Assembly: GCF_000513275.1 (NCBI RefSeq)
Contig: NZ_CBVJ010000082.1
Coordinates: 96,401-160,400, forward strand
DNA length: 64,000 nucleotides
Source: Paenibacillus gorillae
GTDB lineage: Bacteria > Bacillota > Bacilli > Paenibacillales > Paenibacillaceae
Direction: 5' to 3'
In this document: piece by piece, positions 17,448 to 26,353 of the stretch
Numbering within the stretch: the stretch's first letter is position 1
Layout: each line of letters opens with the position of its first letter
Made by a program: the position numbers and the translations under genes
Notes under the pieces: model-generated
What the model saw: only the letters and a program-made list of their open reading frames with translations
Database searches by the model: none
Told to the model about the DNA's origin: nothing

Positions 17448-18323
17448 TTAGCTCAGCTGCTCATAGGTAAAGCTCGGGTAGCTGCCGAGAATGCGAACTT
17501 GGCAGCCCAGCGCCTCGATCTCCTCAAGCGCCGATGGCAGCAATACCGTATCCAGAGCCATATCGATATCGATGTAAAAATAATATGTGCCGAGCTGCCG
17601 CTTCGTTGGACGCGACTCGATTTTGGACAAGTTGATTTTACGCCAAGCGAATGCGGACAGCACCCGGTGAAGCGCACCCGGAAAATCATCCGGAAGCGTA
17701 ATCAGAATGCTTGTCTTCCGGCTCGCTGATTCCCTTGCCGTGAACGGCTCATTGCCGACAAGAAGAAACCGGGTAAAGTTGTTATTGTGGTCCGTAATCT
17801 CGCTGGCAAGCACATCGAGTTGCTGATTGGCAGCCGCCGTTGCCGTGCCAATAGCCGCCCAGCCGTTGTCCGGATTGTCTCGAACGATACGAACGCCCTC
17901 AGAGGTGCTGCCTACCGTCTCCTTCTCTGCCAGCGGCATCTCCGCACGCAGAAACTGAAGACATTGTGCGATCGCTACGGGATGGCTGAATACCTTTTTG
18001 ATTTTGCTCAAATCGAGCTCGCCATCCGCACCAGTCAACTCAGAGCGCCTGCCTATCAAATTCTGAATAGACGGGTACACCCACTCCGCCTGAATCGGTA
18101 GATCAACCTCATGCACGAGCCAGTCCATATGCAGGCTGACCGAGCCCTCGATCGTGTTCTCGATCGGAATAATGCTGTATTGGCTAACGTTGTTGACCGT
18201 TGACAGGAACACGTCTGCGATCAAGCGGTGATGCTTCCAGATGACTTCTTCATTGCCGAACAGCTTTTTCGCCGCTTCATCGGAGACGGAGCCCGCTGGC
18301 AATAGCGCGACGCTCATATTCAT
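17448..18323 (-). CDS. pheA: Prephenate dehydratase
   Basis: Converts prephenate to phenylpyruvate in phenylalanine synthesis. The 291-residue protein has the periplasmic-binding-like catalytic lobes with IPIENTIEGSV and the active-site FTRF motif (183-186), followed by a regulatory ACT domain from about 205 containing ESRPTKRQLGTYYFYIDI, the phenylalanine-binding region. Its ATG overlaps the thrB stop as ATGA, so translation is coupled to thrB. Last gene of the pheB-hom-thrB-pheA operon. Confidence 0.95.
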   Translation of the reverse strand: MNMSVALLPAGSVSDEAAKKLFGNEEVIWKHHRLIADVFLSTVNNVSQYSIIPIENTIEGSVSLHMDWLVHEVDLPIQAEWVYPSIQNLIGRRSELTGADGELDLSKIKKVFSHPVAIAQCLQFLRAEMPLAEKETVGSTSEGVRIVRDNPDNGWAAIGTATAAANQQLDVLASEITDHNNNFTRFLLVGNEPFTARESASRKTSILITLPDDFPGALHRVLSAFAWRKINLSKIESRPTKRQLGTYYFYIDIDMALDTVLLPSALEEIEALGCQVRILGSYPSFTYEQLS

Positions 18324-19300
18324 TGAACAACCTCTCCTTTAATCCGCGACATTAACGTCGTTCCATCATTTAAGCTGTCGGCATTCGTTTCTTCAACCCG
18401 CACTTCCGGCCCCGGCGCGGATGGCTTCAGCCACATCGTCTTCGCCGATACGCCTTCTCCCTGCAGCGTCTCCAGCAGAAAACGCTCCAGCTCCGCTTTG
18501 CGCGGGCTGTCCGCATCCACAAACGCAATCAGCGTCGGCCCCGCTCCGCTGAGCGCTGCCCCAAGCGCGCCGTTATTGGCAGCGCGCTCCAGAATTGCCG
18601 TCATGCCGGGAATAAGGGCTGCCCGGTAAGGCTGGTGCAGCCGGTCGCGCATCGCATGACGGATCAGGCCAAGCTCGCCGCTGGCCAAAGCGGCGACGAG
18701 CAGCGAGCTGCGGCCGACGTTGAAGACAGCGTCGGCCATGCTCACTTGAGAAGGCAGCGCATGGCGCGCCTTCTCTGTGGACAATTGAAACGCTGGAATG
18801 GCAACCAGCGTCTCCAGCTTGGGATGCGGTGCAAGCCGCACATAGTCGGCTTGCTCGCCGTCCCAGGCAGAGACAACGATGCCGCCGAATAAGGAAGCGC
18901 CAACGTTGTCGGGATGCCCTTCAAGCGACGTGGCGATTTGAAATAGCTTGTCATCACTTAACGGGCTGCCTATCAGCGCATTAGCCGCGACCAGAGCGCC
19001 GACAATTGCAGACGCGCTGCTGCCAAGACCTCTCGTCAGCGGGATTTCGCTGTACATCTCAATATGCAGCTCGGGCATTTGCACGCCCGCTTCCTTGAAC
19101 ACCAGCTGTGCTACTTTATAGATTAAATTGGTTTTATCGGTTGGCAGGCCTTGCATCTGCTCGCCATGAAGGCGGAACGATGTTGTTGTCGCCGGCGACA
19201 TCTCGATCCATGAATAGAGGGAGAGTGCCATGCCCAATGTATCAAAGCCGGGCCCCAGATTGGCTGTGCTTGCCGGCACTTTTACTAATACTCGTTTCAT
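18320..19300 (-). CDS. thrB: Homoserine kinase
   Basis: GHMP-family kinase that phosphorylates homoserine for threonine synthesis. The 326-residue sequence begins with VKVPASTANLGPGFDTLG and contains the nucleotide loop PLTRGLGSSASA (87-98) and the C-terminal GAALSGAGPTLIAF motif. It overlaps pheA by 4 bp and follows hom by 38 bp. No threonine synthase (thrC) is seen in this cluster. Confidence 0.95.
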   Translation of the reverse strand: MKRVLVKVPASTANLGPGFDTLGMALSLYSWIEMSPATTTSFRLHGEQMQGLPTDKTNLIYKVAQLVFKEAGVQMPELHIEMYSEIPLTRGLGSSASAIVGALVAANALIGSPLSDDKLFQIATSLEGHPDNVGASLFGGIVVSAWDGEQADYVRLAPHPKLETLVAIPAFQLSTEKARHALPSQVSMADAVFNVGRSSLLVAALASGELGLIRHAMRDRLHQPYRAALIPGMTAILERAANNGALGAALSGAGPTLIAFVDADSPRKAELERFLLETLQGEGVSAKTMWLKPSAPGPEVRVEETNADSLNDGTTLMSRIKGEVVQ

Positions 19301-19338
19301 AGCGGGTAAAGCTCCTTTTTGCCTCGATTAGATTTGGA

Positions 19339-20625
19339 TTAGCCTTCTACGCGATAGACGCTCTTCACCTTGCGGATCACATCAAGCGATTCGAACTGCT
19401 GCAGCACTTTATTGATCGCCGCTTTGTTCGCATCATGTGTAATCACGATAATTTCGGCTTCCGGATTCAATGGGTTTGGCTGCTGAAGAACGGACTCCAG
19501 GCTTACCTCGAAATCAGCAAACACTTGCGTAATACGGGCTAATACGCCCGCCCGGTCGTCAACATGCAGCAGCAGAAAATATTTCGAAGAAATTTGCTCG
19601 TCGGATTTGAGCTTTTTCTCCTTGAAGGCCACTACGCCTTGCTTGCCGTTCACGCCCAGCTTCAAGTTTTTCACCACGGCAACCAGATCGGCTACGATGG
19701 ACGTTGCTGTCGGCAGCTCGCCCGCTCCCGGACCATAGAACATCGTCTCGCCTACTGCTTCGCCATAGACATACACCGCGTTATATACGCCGTTGACGGA
19801 TGCGATCGGATGGGACGTCTTCACCATAGTCGGCTGTACGCTGATGCTGAACTCATCATCCTGGCGCTCTGCAATGCCGAGAAGCTTCAGTTCATAACCA
19901 AGACGCTTCGCATACAAGATGTCCTCTTTGCTCACCTTGGACATCCCTTGTACCGAAACATCGTTCAAGTCCACGTTGGCACGGAAGCCAAGCGTCGACA
20001 AAATCGTCATTTTGCGGGCAGCATCCAGACCTTCCACATCAGAGGTTGGATCAGCCTCCGCGTAACCAAGCTCTTGCGCTTCTTTCAATACATCATCATA
20101 TGACGCGCCTTCTTGACTCATTTTCGTCAAAATATAGTTGGTCGTACCGTTCACGATGCCCATAATCTTCGTAATCCGGTCGGAGGAAAAGCCCTCAATC
20201 AGCGTACGAATGATCGGAATGCCTCCGGCAACGCTAGCTTCATAGAAAACGTCGCAGTTATGTTCATGCGCCTTCGCCAAAATTTCTTTGCCGTGCAGCG
20301 CCATTAAATCTTTGTTCGCCGTCACGACATGCTTGCCGCTGGCCAGCGCCTCCATAATGTATTCTTTCGTATGTGCAATGCCGCCCATCACTTCAACGAT
20401 AACGTCAATTTCGGGATGGTGGATAATTTCCCACGGATCCTCGGTCAGCTTGGATGAATCAATCGAAATGCTGCGCGTTTTATTTTTGTTATGAACGAGT
20501 ACTTTCTCAATGACGATCGGGGATCCGACCTGGCCTTGCAAATCCTCTTGATGTCCCTCCACGATCCGTACGACGCCGGTCCCAACCGTACCAAGACCAA
20601 GCAATCCAACTTTAACTGGCTTCAT
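19339..20625 (-). CDS. hom: Homoserine dehydrogenase
   Basis: Reduces aspartate semialdehyde to homoserine, the branch point to threonine and methionine. The 428-residue monofunctional enzyme has the NAD(P) motif GLLGLGTVGTGVV (about 7-19), the catalytic domain segment GIVNGTTNYILTKM, and a C-terminal ACT domain (about 350-428) for feedback control by threonine. The ATG at 20623-20625 has GGAGGG 6 bases upstream; an ATG-like extension of seven codons is rejected for lack of a site. It lies 48 bp after pheB. Confidence 0.95.
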   Translation of the reverse strand: MKPVKVGLLGLGTVGTGVVRIVEGHQEDLQGQVGSPIVIEKVLVHNKNKTRSISIDSSKLTEDPWEIIHHPEIDVIVEVMGGIAHTKEYIMEALASGKHVVTANKDLMALHGKEILAKAHEHNCDVFYEASVAGGIPIIRTLIEGFSSDRITKIMGIVNGTTNYILTKMSQEGASYDDVLKEAQELGYAEADPTSDVEGLDAARKMTILSTLGFRANVDLNDVSVQGMSKVSKEDILYAKRLGYELKLLGIAERQDDEFSISVQPTMVKTSHPIASVNGVYNAVYVYGEAVGETMFYGPGAGELPTATSIVADLVAVVKNLKLGVNGKQGVVAFKEKKLKSDEQISSKYFLLLHVDDRAGVLARITQVFADFEVSLESVLQQPNPLNPEAEIIVITHDANKAAINKVLQQFESLDVIRKVKSVYRVEG

Positions 20626-20673
20626 GACATTCCCTCCACAAATCAATCGTCTCGTATATTGTTTATTATTGCA

Positions 20674-21111
20674 TTAACCCTGCCCGATTACGGAAGCTTT
20701 GCGCACCCCTTGCTGGCTGCGAATCACTTCGATGAGCGAGGATAGATCTCCGGTCAATTGCGAAATGTCAACCGAAATCACGACATTCGCGTACCCCTGA
20801 AGCGGAATGCTCTGATTCATCGTCAGTACGTTGCCCTCCAGTCCAGCGACTAGGCTGAGTACCTTAGACAATACGCCAGACCGATGCTCCAAATCCATCG
20901 AAATCGTAACGATGCGTTCCCGTTCAAGCTCATGCAGCGCATACACGCCATCTTTATACTTATAAAAAGCGCTCCGGCTCAAGCCTACCCGCTCAACGGC
21001 CTCATGCACCGTAGCGGCTTCTCCCCGCCCAAGCATCTCTTTCACCTGGATCGTCTTCATGATCGCCTCAGGCAGCATATCTTCCCGAACGACATAATAA
21101 CGTTGCGTCAC
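20674..21111 (-). CDS. pheB: ACT-domain regulator PheB
   Basis: A 145-residue protein of the UPF0735/PheB family: a short N-terminal part with a helix-turn-helix-like segment (VGLSRSAFYKYKDGVY, about 42-57) and a C-terminal ACT domain (about 70-143). In B. subtilis pheB sits with pheA after obg; it was once called a chorismate mutase but is now viewed as an ACT-domain regulatory protein. The GTG start at 21109-21111 follows AGGGAGGAC. It leads the amino-acid operon. Confidence 0.88.
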   Translation of the reverse strand: MTQRYYVVREDMLPEAIMKTIQVKEMLGRGEAATVHEAVERVGLSRSAFYKYKDGVYALHELERERIVTISMDLEHRSGVLSKVLSLVAGLEGNVLTMNQSIPLQGYANVVISVDISQLTGDLSSLIEVIRSQQGVRKASVIGQG

Positions 21112-21154
21112 TATTCGTCCTCCCTACAAAGACAATTGTTCATCTATAATGGAC

Positions 21155-21183
21155 ATTATATCGGAATCTGTCCCCTGCGGCAA
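21155..21183 (-). promoter_or_regulatory. Sigma-A promoter of the pheB-hom-thrB-pheA operon
   Basis: TTGCCG, 17 bases, TATAAT on the minus strand. The -10 box lies 43 bp before the pheB start, leaving no room for a T-box or attenuator leader. Confidence 0.6.
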
Positions 21184-21362
21184 TAGGTTTATTGCTTGCC
21201 CCTCTATAAATCCGCTGTAGATTGCTCTATTATTTTATCCGTATAAAATAGAAGTTTTGTCGCCCATTGCGCAGTGGATATACGACTTTTTTAAGCACTT
21301 TGAATGGTTGTACAGCTTCCTATAAATATGCTGGTGTCAACTGCTCTAAAAGAGAAACAAAA

Positions 21363-21538
21363 TGCAAATGTACATTTTGTTAAGCCTCAAAGGGCTCCAA
21401 ATCGCTATCATAATGTAAACGTGCATTTGAAAACCCTCTTGACTGCCCCATTCATGCTTTTTAGTCCAATCAACCTGCACTTTTACATTTTGATGCCATA
21501 AAACGGCGAAAAACCGGATAACAAACTGTATTTTTACA
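21363..21538. repeat. Four-site intergenic element, copy B
   Basis: Sites TGCAAATGTACA (21363), TGTAAACGTGCA (21414), TGCACTTTTACA (21476) and TGTATTTTTACA (21527), with start-to-start distances 51, 62, 51 as in copy A. The bases between sites are mostly different from copy A, except for TTTTGA after sites and ACAAAC before site 4. It lies upstream of the pheB promoter and beyond the GH81 terminator. In the rest of the 21184-21849 gap I see no gene. Confidence 0.75.
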
Positions 21539-21849
21539 TTTTGAGAAGATGACGCTGACATCAACCTCGGCTTCCATGGAACCAAACTTCGTTATTAGAG
21601 AAAGTAACTTCTTTCTGCGATTCTAGAACCTCAAAATATACGGTCTCACAAGTGTATTCTAATATTCTTACAAGCTAATAGTCTGCTTGCAGCCTGCGTT
21701 GATGCTGCCTTATTCTGTACACCTTATCCAGCACTTCCTGCTCTATTACGCTGCTCTAACACTCCCATTTTCTCGCCTGCCGTCATACGACAACACATAG
21801 GTATGCGCTCGGAGGTGCGGCGTTAGTTACGGGCATCGGTGATTACAGC

Positions 21850-21881
21850 CAAAACAAGGAGACGGCATCCGCCGTCTCCTT
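21850..21881 (-). terminator. Terminator of the GH81 gene
   Basis: 11-bp perfect stem AAGGAGACGGC with loop ATCC, followed on the minus strand by TTGTTTT. Confidence 0.75.
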
Positions 21882-21900
21882 AAGTCAGTTCTTCAATTCT

Positions 21901-24900
21901 TTAACTGCCGTACACTTCAAAATTCCATAGCGAGTATCCGAATGCTGTCGCACGTTCCGTACCATTCATACGGACGTACCGCCCGTTCCCTGAAACGGTC
22001 AGCTGCTCAGCCCCTCCGTTACCATTCGTAGTAGCATAGATATCGGTCCACGTTGAGCCATTATCAGAAACTTGAATTTTATACGATTTGGCGTGAGCCG
22101 TTTCCCAGTCCAGCTTAACTCCCGTTATTTGCCGGGATTGACCCAGGTCAACCATAATCCACTGCGGATCGGCTCCCATTGCCGAACCCCAGCGCGTACC
22201 CGGATCTCCGTCAAAAGCATTCGCCGCTGCGAACGGCTCCTGAACTGTCGATGCAGAAGCCGTTTTATTGAGCGACAGCAGTGTGGACGGCACCGTTGCT
22301 GTTTGACCATAAACCTCAACTTCATACAACGAATAGCCGTAAATCGTCCCTCTTTCGGTCATGTTAATGCGCACGTAACGGCCGGTGCCGCTCACCGTCA
22401 CTTCATCAATCCCTCCGTCACCAGTCGTCGTCGAATAAAGATCCGTCCACGCCGTTCCATTATCGGAGACTTGAATTTGATACGACTTGCCGAACGCCGT
22501 TTCCCAGTTCAACTTCACTTTGCCGATCGGCTGTGAGGTGCCCAGATCAATAGTCAACGTTTGCTCATCAACGCCTGCCTCGGAAGCCCATCTTGTTTCA
22601 GCGCTGCCGTCAACGGCATTTGCCCCTGCGAACGGCGCTTGGGTCGAGGAGACCGTTACCTGCTTGCCCTGCGCAATATTAGTGCCAGGAGCTTCAGGAC
22701 CTCCGCCTTCGCCCCCACCTTCTTCCCCGCCTTCTCCAATTTCAGCCCAATCATCGGAAACGTTGGAATTGGTCAATGGATTGACAGTGACGAGCGACTT
22801 AGCACCCACGACTGCCGTGCCTGTTGTACCACCAGAACTATTTTTGAACGTTACCGTAACCGGCTGAGACGTCGGATTCCAGACGACAGCTTTATAAGCA
22901 TTTCCTTTTTTATACACCGTTGCACTGCTCCAGCCTGTCGCGTATACCTCTTTCGTACGCTCTCCAAGCGAAGCCATATTATGAACGAACCAATACGTAT
23001 TGAAAATTTCATTCTTCTGCATCGTCGAAGCATTCCACTTGGCAATAACCGCTTGCGGATCGCTGAGCGCTTGAATCGGCCATACAATATGCTGCCATTC
23101 CGTCTCCGGTCCGCCATTATCGGTTACAAATCCGTTGTATAACGCTGCCGCTTTGCCCGGAGCCAAGGCGTAGCTCGTTAAATACTCGGATGTCGGAAGC
23201 CAGTGAATGCCATAGATATGCACCGGCAGTCCGCTGAAGAACGTTCCATAGAAATACGAAGAGCCGTACACTTGTCCAACCGACTTATGCGACCATTCCG
23301 GCAGCCAGTTATCGCCGTCATAGTTAAACCAGTATTGCTCAACCGCCTTTAATTCCGTTGTAAAGCCGTAGATCGACGCATCGCGGAATGCTGTATCGCC
23401 AGTCAGCAAACTCCACATATATTGTCCTACCCAGCCAAACAACGATTCTCCAGCCGCTTCCTGATTGTTGCCGCTATCGTTGTCCGCATAGCCGCCCGCC
23501 CATGAATGGCCCTGATACGGGTCAAAGCTGCGAAGGAACGGATACTGCGAGTCCGTACGGGACGGATTCGCGTAATCACGAATCAGATGATTGACCATAT
23601 CGCCGTATTGTGTGCGGAAACTGTCATCGAACGTGGCCAGAACCGCAGAAGCAAATACGAAATATCCATAGGTAAAATGATGATCTGTAATGCCGCTATT
23701 CGCTCCAAATTCGCTCGTCTTGTAGTATGTCGTGCCCCAATCCGAATTGTAGTAGAAGAAATAGTCCGGCTCACCTTGCGTATACGTATACCAATCAGCC
23801 AATATTGTGCGCATACGTGCCAAAAACTTATCGCGATACGCCGTCTCTCCCATTTCATTAGCAGCTAGAACTCCCATAGCAAGAGGATGCAATCTCTTTC
23901 CTTGCCAGTAAGCGTCTGCCGCCATTAAGTTGCCTGATGTCTCTTCATCAAGGTTTTTCAAATATGCCACCATCTGCGTCCGGTTGTAGTCAGGATTGTC
24001 CGGCTGTGTAAATTGCGGCACGATGCCGTAGAACCGGTCAACAGTCGTAAAGGTGTTGCCCTCCCTTACTTTAAGCGTGCCTCGAATTGAAGAGTACGCA
24101 AGCGCCGTAAGCGGCGACGTAGTCACCTTCCATTGATGCGGGTAAAGCGCCTGCAGCGTCTGATTAGAGAAGCCTGGCCGCTTAAGTTCGGTCGTGACAT
24201 TGAAATTCGTTGTGACGAGTGATGTCGCATCATTATAGTCATAGCTCACTTGAGTTCCCGTTACAAACGCATAAGCGTGCTGGTAATAGTAATTCAAATC
24301 GGCTGCAGAAGGAAGCGATGCTACAGATAAATAATTTTGGCTGCTGCCCAGCTGAATTTTGATTTTAGCCCCTGCTTTCGTAAACACAGTGCCCGGAGGG
24401 GCGAAAATGCCGTATTCTCGCGTTTGCGGCGTTCCGCTTGGACGGCCATCCGTATTCACGACCGTGACGCGCAGATGGTCAGTTGTTACGGTCGAGCCGT
24501 CGGTCGCAAGCACCGCTGCGCCGCTGGCATTGTATATGCCTGTAATGAGCGGCGAGTAAATTTCTGCCGAGCTCGGATCGCTGAAGGTATTGTAGACATA
24601 AGGCGATCCTTTCACGATTGTCGATTTCATTTTATCCGCAGCATTATCGCTGATGACTGCATCAACCGACCAGTCGGTGTAGCCTGTTACGCGATTAGCC
24701 ATTTTAGACGAATCGATATTGCCGGCCATTACATACAGATCAGGGTTGCCGTCTGCATTGACAGCCGAGCCGTCGCCGTTCAACCAGCCTGAGCCAGGAT
24801 TCAGTATACCGAGACCTTGCGGGAAGTATTTCATTTTCATAGGCAGTGTAATGAGATAGTCTCCAAAAGGCTTAATGAGCATCGATTGCCACCAGTCATT

Positions 24901-26013
24901 GGATTGAATCGGTGCATTGATATTCGATGACTTGTAAGTCGGAAATTTCGGCTGCGGCATCTTAATATCATTGATTAAATAGCTGCCTTGTCCAACTTGG
25001 ACAGCCGAAGGTGTCGGCAGCGAAGGAATCGTATACGTCGGCTGCGGATGACCAGGAACGTAATCATAAACTTCAAATTCCAGTAGCGAGTAGCCGAAGC
25101 TTGTCGCCCGCGCAATGCCGTTCATTCGAACGTAGCGTCCGCTCGTATACACTTGAATGTCCTGCTTGCCTCCCGTGCCCTTAAGCTCCCGATAGACGGT
25201 TGTCCATTGCGAGCCATTGGGGGAAACCTGAATATCGAAGGCGCGTCCTGCAGCCGCTTCCCAGTTGAGCACAATACGGCCAATCGTATGGGATGCTCCA
25301 AGGTCTACCATAAACCATTCGTTATCCGTATGATTGGACCCCCACCGTGTTCCCGGATTGCCGTCAACGGCATTCGCAGGCAGTGTGGAGCCCGGCGGCA
25401 AGTAACCCGATTCTTCAAATGAGGAAGCTGTTACCGCCTTGCCCTGCGCAATGTTAGGGCCATATTCCAAAGGCGGTGTACCCGTGCCGCCCGTTCCGTA
25501 AATCTCCAGCTCTAGAATGGAGTAGCCGTAAGCAGGCAAGGCCCGCTCCGTACCATAAATACGGATGTATCGTCCATTGCCGGATACAGCTATGTCATCT
25601 ATGCCGCCATCACCCGTCGTCGTGCTATACAAGTCATTCCAAGTCATTTCATTATTGGACACTTGAATTTTATACGACTTGGCGTAAGCGCCTTCCCACT
25701 GAATCTTGACCCGGTCAACGGCGGCAGCCGCTCCAAGATCGATATAAATCCATTGCGGATCTTCGCCCCATTTGCTTCCCCAACGCGTTCCGGTGCTGCC
25801 ATCCACTGCAAGATGGGCTGCGTTAGCCCCCTCCACCGATGATGCATAGGCTGTCCGGTTCAATGACAGCAGATAGGAGCCCGCGGCGTGAGCCTGCCTC
25901 TCCGTCAAGGCCGACACCAGCGTTAGCAGCAGCGCTGCGACCAGCAGTTGCGCCACCAGCCTTCTGAGCGGCCCCGCTGCTCGTTTTCTTTCTCCCGAAT
26001 AAACGGATTCCAT
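21901..26013 (-). CDS. Secreted GH81 endo-beta-1,3-glucanase with four CBM32-like domains
   Basis: A 1370-residue secreted enzyme predicted to hydrolyse beta-1,3-glucan (fungal wall, laminarin, callose). A signal peptide (about 1-43, ending ERQAHA) is followed by two F5/8-type-C (CBM32/discoidin) modules at about 50-320, the GH81 catalytic domain at about 345-1085, a Gly/Glu linker, and two more such modules at about 1115-1370. GH81 signatures are SNDWWQSM, DHHFTYGYFVFASA near 774 and SGNNQEAAGESLFGW near 850, holding the expected catalytic Asp and Glu. Each binding module has the DGxxxTRW(G/A)S motif. It is a single-gene unit with its own terminator and a cre-like palindrome upstream. Confidence 0.92.
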   Translation of the reverse strand: MESVYSGERKRAAGPLRRLVAQLLVAALLLTLVSALTERQAHAAGSYLLSLNRTAYASSVEGANAAHLAVDGSTGTRWGSKWGEDPQWIYIDLGAAAAVDRVKIQWEGAYAKSYKIQVSNNEMTWNDLYSTTTGDGGIDDIAVSGNGRYIRIYGTERALPAYGYSILELEIYGTGGTGTPPLEYGPNIAQGKAVTASSFEESGYLPPGSTLPANAVDGNPGTRWGSNHTDNEWFMVDLGASHTIGRIVLNWEAAAGRAFDIQVSPNGSQWTTVYRELKGTGGKQDIQVYTSGRYVRMNGIARATSFGYSLLEFEVYDYVPGHPQPTYTIPSLPTPSAVQVGQGSYLINDIKMPQPKFPTYKSSNINAPIQSNDWWQSMLIKPFGDYLITLPMKMKYFPQGLGILNPGSGWLNGDGSAVNADGNPDLYVMAGNIDSSKMANRVTGYTDWSVDAVISDNAADKMKSTIVKGSPYVYNTFSDPSSAEIYSPLITGIYNASGAAVLATDGSTVTTDHLRVTVVNTDGRPSGTPQTREYGIFAPPGTVFTKAGAKIKIQLGSSQNYLSVASLPSAADLNYYYQHAYAFVTGTQVSYDYNDATSLVTTNFNVTTELKRPGFSNQTLQALYPHQWKVTTSPLTALAYSSIRGTLKVREGNTFTTVDRFYGIVPQFTQPDNPDYNRTQMVAYLKNLDEETSGNLMAADAYWQGKRLHPLAMGVLAANEMGETAYRDKFLARMRTILADWYTYTQGEPDYFFYYNSDWGTTYYKTSEFGANSGITDHHFTYGYFVFASAVLATFDDSFRTQYGDMVNHLIRDYANPSRTDSQYPFLRSFDPYQGHSWAGGYADNDSGNNQEAAGESLFGWVGQYMWSLLTGDTAFRDASIYGFTTELKAVEQYWFNYDGDNWLPEWSHKSVGQVYGSSYFYGTFFSGLPVHIYGIHWLPTSEYLTSYALAPGKAAALYNGFVTDNGGPETEWQHIVWPIQALSDPQAVIAKWNASTMQKNEIFNTYWFVHNMASLGERTKEVYATGWSSATVYKKGNAYKAVVWNPTSQPVTVTFKNSSGGTTGTAVVGAKSLVTVNPLTNSNVSDDWAEIGEGGEEGGGEGGGPEAPGTNIAQGKQVTVSSTQAPFAGANAVDGSAETRWASEAGVDEQTLTIDLGTSQPIGKVKLNWETAFGKSYQIQVSDNGTAWTDLYSTTTGDGGIDEVTVSGTGRYVRINMTERGTIYGYSLYEVEVYGQTATVPSTLLSLNKTASASTVQEPFAAANAFDGDPGTRWGSAMGADPQWIMVDLGQSRQITGVKLDWETAHAKSYKIQVSDNGSTWTDIYATTNGNGGAEQLTVSGNGRYVRMNGTERATAFGYSLWNFEVYGS

Positions 26014-26117
26014 TATTTGATTCCTCCCAAGCTAAAATTTGGTTGATGCGGTCTTGCTTCGCTGCTTTAAAGACACGCTTCCCGGAAAAACAATAAGTTA
26101 AGATCCCCCCTTTATAA

Positions 26118-26131
26118 AGGAAGCGCTTCCA
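26118..26131 (-). promoter_or_regulatory. cre-like operator upstream of the glucanase gene
   Basis: TGGAAGCGCTTCCT on the minus strand, with a perfect 12-bp GGAAGCGCTTCC palindrome. It is close to the CcpA catabolite-responsive consensus (one mismatch at the third base) and would also suit another LacI-family repressor. It lies about 105 bp before the start codon. Confidence 0.5.
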
Positions 26132-26291
26132 TAGCCTTCCGCTTCCTAGTATAAAAGCTTTGAAGTATGACAGGACATGCCGAGAATTTGCGTTTTATGC
26201 CAAAATATCGTCACATTTTTTTCCAGACACCTCCTATTGGCATCACACGCGATGCCTCCTGACGCACACGCAGTGCAGAGTTCAGCACATG

Positions 26292-26335
26292 AAAAAAAAG
26301 CCTGGAAACGACGCACGGAGGCGTGTTCCAGGCTT
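26292..26335 (-). terminator. Terminator of obg
   Basis: AAGCCTGGAA pairs with TTCCAGGCTT around an inner hairpin; eight T residues follow on the minus strand. Confidence 0.9.
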
Positions 26336-26353
26336 ATTGGTTGTTGCCGCTTT

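Noticed and set aside
21112..21154. T-box or attenuator leader for the threonine/phenylalanine operon
   Set aside because: The predicted start site lies about 40 bp before pheB, too short, and no T-box motif was found.
21346..21585. 79-codon open frame over four-site element copy B
   Set aside because: No ribosome site and composition unlike nearby genes; the element and its spacing explain the sequence better.
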